A DNA stretch of 42,040 nt from positions 1 to 42,040 of the forward strand of contig CAJNOQ010000750.1 of assembly GCA_905250885.1 (NCBI GenBank). Reading direction: 5' to 3'. The translations under genes were made by a program, and so were the position numbers. Numbering within the stretch: position 1 is the first letter of the stretch; every line of letters begins with the position of its first letter. Of the stretch, positions 10,901 to 22,091 are shown piece by piece. The notes below the pieces were generated by a model. It did no database searches. It was given only the letters and a program-made list of their open reading frames with translations, and was not told the DNA's origin. This DNA comes from Didymodactylos carnosus (Eukaryota > Rotifera > Eurotatoria > Philodinida > Philodinidae).

Positions 10901-13225
10901 CGAATAATTTTAGCCACAAGCGTACCTCAATAGTCAAGTTGAGAAGAAAAAACTGCCTGTGGGAGGAAGAGAGTATCCTTAAGACATCGTTCATGAGATT
11001 TTTCTGCATTTTTTTACCGATTATTAAAGGTTACCGGAGATTTTGATGGGGATAAACGAATAGATTTCACAGTCTGGCGTCCTTCAACTGGATTTTGGTA
11101 CACAGTTTATAGTGGCAATTCAACCGTTGAATATGTTAGACAATGGGGTTTATCAGGAGATACACCAGTAAGTTTTTAGAAGATCAGACATAATCACATC
11201 CTTTGTAAAACATTCTACTTTAGCTACCATACCTACTTTTACTAATAGTCACTGCCTTTCCTTTCCACATCTTGTTACTATGCAAATTATTCCAGATATA
11301 GTTCTGTATATCTAAGTAGGATGCCTAATGCTACATTAGTTTTTAATGAATGGCTGCAAAAGTTAGAAAATATAGTTTATCCATTTAGTAGATGGTTAAA
11401 AGCTAGAATAAATTACGGAAATTTTTAGAAAAATAATTAATTAAGAAGTTACGATAACTCTACCATATTTTGTGTCAGATATCGGTAATCTTTTTATTCG
11501 TTCTTTCTATCCAGCCATTTTAAACATGTATCTTATCATTAGATAGATTACAATATTCTTCTTTTTTATTCTTATTTACTTAGCGGATATGTTTGAGCAT
11601 TAAAAGCTTTTGAAAGTTTGTCTGTGTGTCTATGTCAGAAATGATAGAATGAAAGGAAGCTTAGCTATATGATATCATTATGTCGAAGTAGGTAAAACGT
11701 TTTCTACGTCCTGCTCTTTTCAGACTATTTTATACCAATTCGACCAAAACGGCTTTTAAAATTCTATTTTTTTAACTATTTGATTTTTGTTATTAAAAAC
11801 TCCTATATTGAGAAATGTATATCGTGTTTTTTTGGTACCTGGTGACTATGATGGTGATGGAAAAGTTGATCATGCTGTTTGGCGTGATGGTATGTGGTAC
11901 ATCAGTCCATCGAGTAATCCATCCATTCAATGGACAAAAAAATGGGGTTTATCTGATGATATCCCGGTTGCTGATGCTGATTTTGATGGTGATGGTCGAG
12001 TCGATCTTGCAGTATGGACTCCGTCAAGTGGTATTTGGGCGTGGATTCCGTCAACAAATCCTTCGCTTGTCATGGAACGTCCGTGGGGTGTGTTGGGTGA
12101 TATTCCAGCTGCATCTGATTTTGATGGCGATCGTCGAACAGATTTTTGCGTTTATCGTCCGATATCAGGAACATGGTTCATGATGCCGTTCTCAGGATCG
12201 TCTGTATTAATTACGAGGCGTTGGGGTTTGCCGGGCGATGTTCCCGTAGCAGGAGATTTTGATGGTGATTTGAAGTCAGATTATGCTTTATGGAGACCAA
12301 GAAATGGTTCCTATTTATGGAAGGTTATCTTAAGTATTACTCCAGTAACAATATTAAGAAAATATTGGGGATTTAAAGGCGACGTTCCAGTCGGTACGAA
12401 AAGTGGGAATTCAATAACATTTTCGAACTAATATTTAGTTTAATTTTTAGTGGGTGATTTTGATGGTGATAAACGAGCTGATTTCACTGTGTGGAGACCG
12501 TCTGATGGTTTTTGGTATATATTATTAAGTGGTAGTCCGGGAATTCAAATAAGTAAACAATGGGGCTTTCTCAATGATACAGCAGGTAATTAGACACATC
12601 CTGAATGTTTCTATTAGCAATGGATTTATTGTTCTCAGTGGCTGGGGATTGGGATGGTGACGGACTCACTGATTACACAATTTATCGTCTCTTGAACGGT
12701 TTTTGGCATATTATGTTGAATAAAAATCCACTAGTACAAATTGTTTTTCAATGGGGTGTACCTATGTATGGTGATATTCCAGTGTAAGTTACCATTCTAC
12801 ATCAATGACCATAATTCAGTTTGTTTTATTATAGTCCTGGTGATTTTGATGGCGATTCAAAATCTGATTTTGCTGTTTGGAGACCATCAACGGGCATCTG
12901 GTATATTTTGTTGAGTAGCAATCCCGCTAAAATCATCATGATACAATGGGGTTTGCCTACAGATATTCCAGTGACCGGCGCTGATTTTGATGCTGATGGT
13001 AAAACGGATATAGCTGTTTATCGTCCTTCATCTGGATTTTGGTACGCCATACCCTCGAGCAATCCAACATTCAGATATGGACCGCCACTAGGAATAATTC
13101 GACCATTGAAACAATTATCCGGAGTATCAGACACATCTACGTCCGTGTCAGCAGCTCTAGCAATGGAACAAAATGCAGAAGAACAGCCAATTCCGACTAA
13201 AGCTGAAAATGCAAATAAAGGTTGA
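7934..13225 (+). CDS. Secreted LamG protein with ten FG-GAP/VCBS-type repeats
   Basis: The exons are 7934-9832, 9892-10029, 11030-11167, 11835-12393, 12451-12585, 12639-12783 and 12835-13225, about 1134 residues. It starts with a signal peptide ([16 protein letters not shown]). Residues 17 to about 380 match no family I recognise. Residues about 382-580 are a LamG/concanavalin-like domain ([32 protein letters not shown]). From about 618 there is a half repeat and then ten repeats of about 46 residues, with a Ca-binding-type core such as [15 protein letters not shown], then WY, SSNP and WGLPGDVP. A polar tail of about 45 residues ends the protein, with no membrane anchor. It is probably extracellular and calcium-binding; its partner is unknown. 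Such repeats are common in bacterial surface proteins. Oddity: the acceptor before exon 4 reads TTTTTTTG, not AG. The only nearby AG (11811-11812) puts the exon in the wrong phase. Exons 2 and 3 are each exactly 138 nt, one repeat. Confidence 0.85.
10071..10723. mobile_element. 653-bp inverted-repeat element in intron 2 of the LamG/repeat gene
   Basis: Two arms of about 220 bases face each other. The left arm begins GAAAGGACGGCGGATGG (10071) and the right arm ends CCATCCGCTGTCCTTC (10723). The arms stay alignable through CATCCTGGAATTTTTAATCA and the TTCATTTTTCTCG block. The centre, about 10300-10495, is single-copy AT-rich DNA. No coding capacity was found, so it is non-autonomous. I could not settle a target-site duplication. 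It accounts for most of this 1-kb intron, whereas neighbouring introns are about 50-60 bases. Confidence 0.8.
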
Positions 13226-13670
13226 GTAGTAAACAATTTACTCGTCTTATGACGCTAAAACGTATAAAATCTTAGTTTTCTAAATCTGTACAGTTAAAAA
13301 GTAGAAGTACCCAAAAAACGTCAAACTATACGGCTTGGCTAAATGTGACGGTAATTCAATTTGGAGAAAAAATATTTTCAGCTTAAGTTGATTTTTCACC
13401 GTTTTTACCACCATCAAATGGAAGTTTTTAAGGTCAGCGAAGTGCAGTCAAAAGGGCTTGCTTATTGCTAACAGTCTGGATAAAATAACGAATTAATCTT
13501 CTCAATGCTCCTACGAATACGAAATTTCAGGAGCTTCATAGTAGGAGATTGAAACACTCCGCTTCGTAGAAAACGACTTTCTTTATAGCATGAGAAATTC
13601 TTCAGTGTCAGAAAACTTGATTTATTGAAAATTATTTCTTTTTACTTTGAGTACAACTGATTTTTTCATC
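13226..13670. other. Intergenic stretch between convergent genes
   Basis: About 450 bases following the LamG/repeat stop codon. I find no canonical AATAAA close to the stop and no gene. The minus-strand pseudogene ends on the far side of the next transposon. Confidence 0.5.
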
Positions 13671-13673
13671 TAA

Positions 13674-14273
13674 CAAGAGAACCGCCCCAGGTGCCCAACT
13701 TCGATTTCCTTCATTCATACCTCGTTTTATATAGCACATCGAGCTGGTAAAAAGCCTAAAAGGATTTTTGCCCATGACTCTTGAAGTCTCGGTTTTCTGC
13801 AAAACCAGTTATTGAGAAATTCTAAAAAATAATCAAAACCTTTCATAATGAGGCATAATTATAGCCCGCACATTTCTGATTAAATTGAGACGTCTCCCAG
13901 CTCTACATGTCCTTTCTTTGCAAAGTTACAGAATTTACAAGAAAAACCCTAAATGTTCATTGTCAGCTCAAAGCTGTAGAAATAAGAAATTAATTTAGGA
14001 CTTTTCTTGTAAATTCTATAACTTTGCAAAGAAAGGACATGTAGAGCTGGGAGACGTCCCAATTTAATCAGAAATGTGCGGGCTATAATTATGCCTCATT
14101 ATGAAAGGTTTTGATTATTTTTTAGAATTTCTCAATAACTGGTTTTGCAGAAAACCGAGACTTCAAGAGTCATGGGCAAAAATCCTTTTAGGCTTTTTAC
14201 CAGCTCGATGTGCTATATAAAACGAGGTATAAATGAAGGAAATCGAAGTTGGGCACCTGGGGCGGTTCCCTCG
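13674..14273. mobile_element. 600-bp foldback MITE, copy 1, 3-bp TAA duplication
   Basis: Nearly the whole element is one inverted repeat: arms of about 270 bases around a short centre near 13950-14000. The right end reads GGGGCGGTTCCCTCG and the left end CAAGAGAACCGCCCC. Flanking TAA occurs at 13671-13673 and again at 14274-14276, a 3-bp duplication as made by PIF/Harbinger-type transposases. It encodes no protein. Copy 2 at 17076-17669 shares the central 300 bases, including CCCAGCTCTACA and GTTCATTGTCAGCTCAAAGC. The superfamily is inferred from duplication size only. Confidence 0.85.
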
Positions 14274-15083
14274 TAAGTGGAGTGGTCTGTTATTTTAAAA
14301 TACTGCTAAATTAAAATACTGATAAATGTAAAAATTTCTGTCGAATGATCTATGTGTTTGATCAGCGAAGAAAAGTTTTTTTTGGAGTTTCGTATTAATT
14401 AGGTTAATCATTAGTTGGCCAAGCCATATAGTTTGTAACGAGTGATACATTGAAATCTGTTTCTCTAATGAACTACTGAGTTTTTCATTTGTTTTTCTTG
14501 TATAGATAAACTGATACTTGATGAATCTATCTATATACTCTTTTTTTGAAAATCTCAATAATTTTTATATAATCTATCGTTTTAATACTTTCGTCTTTAT
14601 TTATTTCTCCACAAATCTTGATGCTGTTAATGTTGCTTTTTGACTTTTAACACGATAAGTAAATTGTGACCATGAACTAAGTTGATTAATAGTATCTGAT
14701 TTGATTAATTGAAAATAATGTGAATAATCAATTAACATGTTGGCTTCAGCTCTTGCTGATTTCAATTGTTTCATGATTTCACGTAGATAACAAAACTCGA
14801 CTATTATAGAAACTCACGATATTTGAACGATTTGGACGAGATAGATAGATCCGTAGATCCTGCTTGAATTCTTGATTAATGTATGAAAGAACAAAATCAC
14901 AAGCAATATTACGACAGATTTTTTTCATAACGCAACGGTGGTCTCTGCTGTTGAAAACCTGAAGATAATTCAACATGTAGTTTAGATTCTTATTTGTCAA
15001 AGAGTAACCGATATAGATAGATTTGAAATTTTATTTAAAAAAGCTTGAAGAAGGAGAAAGAAAGAGTAATAAAAAAAAACCGA

Positions 15084-15156
15084 TGTTCTCGCCAAGTATC
15101 GAACTTGGGACCTTCTGCGTGTTAAGCAGATGTGATAACCACTACACCACGAGAAC
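15084..15156 (-). tRNA. tRNA-Val (anticodon AAC)
   Basis: A 73-base cloverleaf on the minus strand. The 7-bp acceptor stem GTTCTCG/CGAGAAC pairs fully and is followed by discriminator A. The D arm is GTG/CAC, the anticodon stem TCTGC/GCAGA encloses loop TTAACAC, and the T stem CCAAG/CTTGG encloses TTCGATA. Internal A box TGGTGTAGTGG and B box GTTCGATAC are present. A run of nine T on the minus strand starts a few bases after the 3' end and serves as the pol III terminator. It sits in the last intron of the coiled-coil pseudogene, same strand, and looks functional on its own. Confidence 0.97.
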
Positions 15157-15339
15157 ACAGTACAGTTAGTTTCATTATTAGATAGCTCTCTGTTTAATAC
15201 TTTCTATTTACCAAAAAAAAGTACAACGAACGTAACATGATGTTCGGCAGACCCAAAGGGGCGAATAATAATGCGCTTGATAGAACAGAGAAATATTTGG
15301 AGCAATCAGGCAAAAATCTGTCAAAAAAATATTATACAA

Positions 15340-15650
15340 TACAAACACTATCTCAAAACAATTCGGAGGGAATCATTTTTCAGCAGAACTAACTCGGGAC
15401 ATTTTTATTTCTCACCAATTAGAGCTGAGATTTTTAGAATCCGTTCTTTCGAGGTAGCTGTTCCTAATTAAGAAAATTCCAATGGATTGCCATAATCTTT
15501 TAGAAAAAGTGCATTTTGTGGACATACATGCTGAGTTCTTTTAATTTGGCTCAGCTACCTCGAAAGAACGAATTCTAAAAATCTCAGCTCTAAATAATTG
15601 TCTTTTGCTGAGAAATAAAAAATTTGGGGTCAGTTTTGTTAGGAAACGAT
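15340..15650. mobile_element. Inverted-repeat element of about 300 bp
   Basis: The arm cores at 15419-15459 (TTAGAGCTGAGATTTTTAGA onward) and 15553-15593 are near-perfect reverse complements over 41 bases. Weaker matching continues outward on both sides to about 15370 and 15645 (ATTTTTATTTCTCA against TGAGAAATAAAAAAT). No reading frame is present. The ends and target duplication are unclear, so the coordinates are approximate. Confidence 0.7.
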
Positions 15651-17075
15651 ATCTTTCATTGCTTCAGGCCCATGCAACAACGACTCAATTTTTTATTTTT
15701 TATCTGGATTTAGGTACACGTGCATCTAGATGTACGTGGAGCTGAATCTAGATAAACGATCCAATAAATTGGGGCTCACTATGGGAGAGGAATACTTTGA
15801 AGATCACCACGCTGATTATTCATCAGTATCAGCTCGTGGTTTTCATTTGATATATAAATATTTAAATTTCGCTCTACGGCGCAATTATCCAAAAGATGCG
15901 TTCTTGTTGAGGGTTGAACTTCGAATCTTGTGCACATGCTACGCAGATACCTATCGATTATCTGAACGTTGTCAACCTAGCAATCTGACTATAACTGATT
16001 GTAATCGCAACACCTGGGCAAAAATGCACCGTCTTCGTTTTTAGCTGTTAATTAACATGCTTAAGCATTTAACGTGCCTGCATTAGTACTTTGAATAAGA
16101 TGAAGAGATTATACAACACCTGTCGTTTGTTGATATTTAAATTCTAATATTTTTCGAGTTAATATTGCTTGTTCTTGTGAATTTGTATATTCAATTTTAA
16201 GTATATGTGCTTCCAAAATCTTATTTCGTAATTGTTTTCTTTTTGAAAAATTTTGTTTATTTATTTTTCGTTGTTGATAGACAATTGTGCGTGTTTTACA
16301 AATACATTGGTCTAAATCTCTTTTTATCAAATCCAAATAGATTATTCGACGATTTTTATCATTCAAACGTTTATACAATATTTGACATAGATAGACACGT
16401 CGAACACACATTTTAGCCATCATACATTGAACATGATGGAATTTAGTTGTACGGCAACGTAATTCAGCTAGTTAAAAACAAAACACATCTTTCAAAAGAC
16501 CCGTCCCCTCCTCTCAGTGGTTACCGAAATCTCCTATTACTAGTGGTACGAGAACAGGGATTTTTCTGGGTTTTTATACCTAAAGGTGTTTGTTCTTGTT
16601 TAATTTGTTGTTGAATGATCTTGATATGTTCACCAATTATTGCTAGTTTTTCATTCAGTTTTTGATTATATTTTTGTTATATGTAATAATCATTTTTTAA
16701 CAAGTCGATATCGACATGTACTTCGTTTGTTTCGCTCGTTTCTTGTATAAAACGTTCGTGTAATTCAGTTAAACGCATTTTTAACGGTCTCAAATTATGC
16801 TTAACTATTAGTAAATATTTTTTGGTTATGAACTGCGTTGATGTCAATGATTCGATGTGAACACGTAATTCATGTGCGAAATATTTATATTGAAGATAAT
16901 CATGTTGATAGAGATCAATGGCATCTTCTGAAAATAATTAGAAACTTAAAATAGATATCATGTCCTGCATAATTCAAAAATTAAATCGTTCTCATGTGGA
17001 TAGATTTGCATATCTCAGCGTCCAAATGAAGATTGAGTCCAATCTAAGATTAGTATAGATCATTCTATCATTTGA

Positions 17076-17669
17076 CGAAGGAACCTCGCCAAGTGTATCA
17101 GCACTTTTTCTCAGACCATACATGAACATATGTAATCGAGGATGCTGATTCCGAACATCATAGGTGTTTTTGCCCAAACGGCTTCAGACATTTGGTTTTC
17201 TGGAAAACTAGTTTTTCAGAAACTCTAAAAAGTAACCAAAACCTTTCTTAATGAGGCATGCTTGTAGCCCGCACATTTGTGATTAAATTGAGACATCTCC
17301 CAGCTCTACACAACCTTTCTTTATAAAGTTGTCAAGAAAAGCCCTAAATGTTCATTGTCAGCTCAAAGCTTTAGAAATATGAAATTAAGGGCTTTTCTTG
17401 TAAATTCTATAACTTTACAAAGAAAGGTTGTGTAGAGCTGGGAGATGTCTCAATTTAATCACAAATGTGGGCGCTACAACTATGCTGCGTTAAGAAAGGT
17501 TTTGGCTACCTTTTAAAGTTTTCAAAAAATTGGTTTCCCAGAAAATCGAACCTCTGAAGCCGTTTGGGCAAAAACGACTATGATATTCGGAATCAGCATC
17601 CTCTATTATTACATATAGTCATGTATGTTTCGAGGAAAAAGCGCTGATACACTTGAAGAGGTTCCCTCG
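17076..17669. mobile_element. 594-bp foldback MITE, copy 2, 3-bp TGA duplication
   Basis: Same family as the 13674-14273 element. The ends are CGAAGGAACCTC and GAGGTTCCCTCG, with TGA repeated at 17073-17075 and 17670-17672. Long arms face each other about a centre near 17330-17390 that contains GTTCATTGTCAGCTCAAAGC. The outer 90 bases differ markedly from copy 1 while the inner 300 are close, so the two represent subfamilies or one was built by terminal exchange. It lies in the intron between pseudogene exons 6 and 7. Confidence 0.85.
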
Positions 17670-18262
17670 TGAGTCTGAACTAGTCCGATCCAATTATAAT
17701 CTTACAGGCGAAACTCGGACGATAATAGCTTCGAAACTTCGTGCTCGAAATGTTGTTCAGCATCATTATGAATAACTTTCTGAGTCCAAAAACTATTGAA
17801 ATATTGTTTTTACCAGCACGTTACCATACACTAAGGTGAGCTCGAAATATAAATTCGAGCACTTTTAATTTGTTGCCTTTCTACTGGTATATGATAAGTT
17901 CGTGTTTACATCTACTTTTCCAGCACAAACTCCGCTTTTACTAAAATTGATAGAAAATCAATGAAAGTAGTCTATACGGGCTTAACGCAGCGGGAATAAA
18001 ATGACTTATTTTTTACTTGAGGTTGAAAGAGTTGTCATTGGACTTCAAATTGATCATGTAATGTTTGATTTTGTCTAAATTCTAAGAAATTTACTACATA
18101 GTGTGAAATTACTGTCAAAACCGATGGTTTTTGACTAAACCGAGAAAAGAAGAACATTTGGTTTAAGCCTGTAATCTTGAACCAGAACGAAATCGAGAAT
18201 ATAAATTCCCATTATATCATTTTGAACTTAAACTTATCAAAACACAAAATCAATCCTTGCAC

Positions 18263-18341
18263 GAAGCTAGGATCGAACACATGAACTTGATCTTTGCAGA
18301 CGAACTGCAATATTACGATACATTTCCACTGAGCCAGCTAG
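18263..18341 (-). other. tRNA-like relic with pol III box motifs
   Basis: On the minus strand an A-box-like TGGCTCAGTGG (complement of 18327-18337) is followed by the stem TTGCA/TGCAA round a 7-base loop GTTCGTC, then a B-box GTTCGATCC (complement of 18270-18278). The spacing suits a tRNA. The D, T and acceptor stems do not pair properly, and CCTAGC occurs as a direct rather than inverted repeat. It is either a decayed tRNA gene or the head of a tRNA-derived SINE. No A-rich tail was identified. Confidence 0.45.
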
Positions 18342-21300
18342 GATTTAAAACATTTGTAAACTATTACCATTTGATAGAGCTTTTGTAGCATTACACCCTG
18401 TCTGTTATCGATTTTTTTATATTCGAAGAAACTGGAAGAGAAAAACTGAAAAATCAGCTTTTTAACTTGAAAAATTATTCACGTTGAAGCTTATCAGTAT
18501 GCTAATATCTTTTTGTAGTCATTGGATATGATGAAATGTTGACCACGGTTTTGTACAGAATTTAATGGATTTTTTTAAAAAAAGAATTATATCGTGGGCG
18601 TGAAAGGTAAAAAAATTATTCAAAAACATGTGGAGAAGCTCATTTATTCTGTGCCTACTATAACTACCTACCCTGCACACACTGACATGAATCATTCATG
18701 AGCATACACATATATAAATATAGATGCAGAAAGTTGCGATGAATGACTTCAACTTTAGCTCCAAGTGAACAGTTAAGACAGATACTCTTAGTTATGTGTG
18801 AACTGACCTAATTGCTTGATATTCAACACATTCATTCTCATATATTTTTTGTTATCTTCGATTCGTTTAATTATAAATGATATTCTCAAATTCAATATAT
18901 TCTCCTTTGTTTCCATTCGTTGTGCAAATTTTTGCAATGTTTTCTCTGTATAATGATGCAATAAAACTTTCTACGTAGAAATATCTAAATTTTGTTTCAA
19001 TTTAATTATTTGATTTTTTAAATGAACTTGTTGATGTGGGTATTGATTCTGATTTTCATCTATTAAACGACCTAAATTGACTTTCAAATTGCCAACTTCT
19101 TTTTGTAAACTGGTTATTTCGTCTTTGTATGAAATAATGCGTGTTTCTTCTTGACTTTTTTGATCATTTAATATTTCAACACGTCTATCCAATTGTATAA
19201 ATGTTTGTGTTTGGTTTGAATAACTTTTTGAAATCGATTCGAAACGATGTTCAATACGGCACCGTTGTGTCTAAAAATGAAAATGAGCAATAACTGTAAA
19301 AGTAATGAGTTAGCTTCTTTCGTATTTAAATCAATTCTAAGATTAAAAATGATTTCAGGGTTAAAGCCTGATGTTTTTGCTATATTTCTGAAAAACAAAT
19401 TGACTTTCATTGAAATGTGATGGAGAAAAGAATCTGTTTTCCATGGTAATAATGTTTCCGAAAATGATCGCTGTAGTGTAATGAATTTCTATCTATTTTC
19501 CACTCTTTCAAAAGCCAAAATTTTGCATAAATGTTTCTCTATATCTTATTCAATCTACAAACTAACTCCAGAATAGCCTAAATCGTTCTAGATTTCAGTG
19601 GATTTTGCAGAAACTCTTGGCTCTTTACAAGAACTTCATTGCTTTCGTCTAAAAGGCAGTTTAAATCAAAACGACTTACCGTATTTAGCATCATCGCTAA
19701 AAGCTGCACTGAATGATGTAATTCTCAAACATTTTCTAATATATGTTTTACTTCATCAAAAAATTTCACTTGAGGTCTACCTTATGCATTTTCTACCAGA
19801 AGCCAAAAGTTTTCCCAATGAGATTTTTCTCTTGTGAGAATACTATTTTCAGGCACAGAGATTATTATAAGTCAAAAACAATCATGTTCGATGATTAAAA
19901 ACTTAATATTCGGCTGCTGAGTGAAAAATGCACATTGGCGATAGGAGCTCTATCCTTATCAAGCCTTACTGTGATTTTCATTAGGTCTTCCTTGTTTATG
20001 TTATAATTTTGTTTAATTTCTATTCCAGTAATATTCACTTTTGAAAGATCATGTTGTTTCTTTTTAATTTGTGGTTTTAATTCCATTTCTTGTCCTTCTA
20101 AATCGTTTATTTCTTTAATTAATTGTGTTCGAATATTTTTATACTTATTATTTCGTTTCTCTATGGTGACTATTGTGTCGATGATGGCAAAACGTTGTTC
20201 ACTGTATAATGATTCAAGTGACATTCATTGAGAAACTTTAGCATTATCTATTGTATAGCCACCACACAATTCTTTTTGATATGAACGAATAGTTTGAGCA
20301 TATTTGATATCTAAAAACAAGATTTGATACGTATGGTGGAAAATGTACAAGAAGATCAGATGCTGGACACTTTTTCATTAATATCGAAATGTTATGAACA
20401 ATTATATTGAAATTCTTTACTAATAAGTATCCAAGGCTACAATCTTAGAGTGAAAATTATTATTGCTTGCTGTAGACTTATGGAGTTTTTAGAACCATTA
20501 GCTTCTCAACTTCATTCCTCTAGGAAATGAAATTTCTGAAAAATCCAATATTGTCTCGTCCCTCTAACATATGAACTAGAAAATGAAAAACAAATTTTTT
20601 CCATTTCCCAAAAATCTCAGCTCAGTCAGTTATAAAATTTCGATATAGAAACACACGAATAGAAATGTAGGCTGTAAGATGTAGGTTCTAAGATTTATCT
20701 TTCGAGTTTTTGAAGAAATACATATTTGAATACTATAAACTTGTCATACCTACTCAGTTTATCGAGTTTTTGTTGTACATCTTTTAATTTAAACATTAAA
20801 GAATGATTGATCTGTACCAGTTCTTCTTTATCGAATTGTGTTCGATCCAGTTCTCTCGTTAAATCTCTAAAAACAAATGTTGTCCAATGTTGTCAAATAA
20901 TGTAGATGTATATAGTTTTTGTGGTGAATTTGTTCATTTAATTGTGATTTATCATTTTTTAAATAGCTAATTTCTTCTCTCAGTTTTTGGACAGTTGTTT
21001 TCAACTCATGTTGTTGGCGATACCATAACTGATAAATTTCTTGTTTTGTTTTCAATGTCACTAGACATTGTAGTTCTTCTCTAGTACCCGTGAGTAACTT
21101 ATGTGTATCCATTTCAGCTATGATGTATTCATCATATTTTCGCCATTTTTCTTGAATGGTATCTTCTAAATTTGAACGTTTCTTAGCGGCTAATTCATGA
21201 TTATGACTCGAAGTGGTTATTATTCTAATATGTTCATCAATTTCATGACATAAGTTATTTATTTCATCATCGTATTCCATACAACGAATAGCTGAACGAA

Positions 21301-21360
21301 GTGCACTTTCATATAACAAGTTATACGAATCTAAATAAAAACAAATGTACTTATTTCGTA

Positions 21361-22091
21361 TTAAGATTCGTAGACTAGAAATCTAATGGATAACACAGAC
21401 TAAATAATCCTCTTCATATTTTTTACATAACTTCTTTATTTTTGATCGTGTAGACATAAACTTCCTTTTGAAAGATTCGCTATTTTATTCTCTACAAAAA
21501 ACATATCGAATATTTTTCGATATACTGTAAAAATGAAAAAATATCAGAAAAATACTGCGAAGCTTCATTATCTATAATTTTCTAACTCAAACAAACAACA
21601 AAAAAGATTATTTTGAGCTCAGTGCTATGCATTGAAGTTGAATCACAATATATGTTCTAATGGTTCGAACGTCTCTCTTTTCGTTTTGTCTAATAGCTTT
21701 AGTCTTGAATGTGTTTTCTGGCGCAAAAGCCGAATTTATCAAAAATCTACCAGAAAAATTATAAATATAACCAGTTGATAAAGCTTTTCAAGAGTTACAA
21801 AATATCTGCCTTCTCTTTTGTATATCTCAAAATATGAAAAGCTAAAATTGGAAAAACTGTCTTGTTAGTTAGAAAATAATCGATATTGAAACTTCGCAAT
21901 ATTTCCTTTATAATTTTTCATTTTTACAGTATATCAAAAAATGTTCGACATGTTTTCTATACAGAATGAAATGGCGAATCTTTCAAAAGGAAGTTTATGT
22001 CTATACGATCAAAAATAAAGAAGTTATGCAAAAAATATGAAGAGGATTATTTATTGTGTGTCATCTGTTATCTCAATAAGTCGAATCTTGA
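21361..22091. mobile_element. 731-bp TA-flanked MITE (Tc1/mariner-like)
   Basis: It begins TTAAGATTCG and ends CGAATCTTGA and is flanked by TA at 21359-21360 and 22092-22093. The arms are each about 230 bases and include the complementary blocks AAATAATCCTCTTCATAT and ATATGAAGAGGATTATTTAT, plus the ACATAAACTTCCTTTTGAAA block. The centre, about 21600-21860, is unpaired and non-coding. A TA duplication is the hallmark of Tc1/mariner insertion, so the element was probably moved by such a transposase in trans. It sits in the intron between pseudogene exons 2 and 3, next to the exon 3 acceptor. Confidence 0.8.

Noticed and set aside
11815-12183. Overlapping plus-strand open frame of 122 residues inside the repeat exon
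   Set aside because: It is the shifted frame of the DGDG repeats. The repeat frame has the clear homology and correct splice phases.
13018-13236. Minus-strand open frame opposite the last repeat exon
   Set aside because: Antisense shadow of the LamG/repeat gene with no independent evidence.
15730-16044. Plus-strand open frame of 104 residues with fairly normal amino-acid composition
   Set aside because: It lies in an intron of the minus-strand pseudogene, has no recognisable domain, no splice partners and no supporting signals. A decayed gene fragment is possible but not shown.
18380-18700. Sequence faintly like the right arm of the 21361-22091 MITE (ATTTATTCTGTG, AAAAATTATTC)
   Set aside because: Similarity is short and AT-driven; no facing arm or TA flanks found.
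19598-19837. Plus-strand frame with leucine-rich look inside a pseudogene intron
   Set aside because: Too short, no splice context, no repeat periodicity on inspection.
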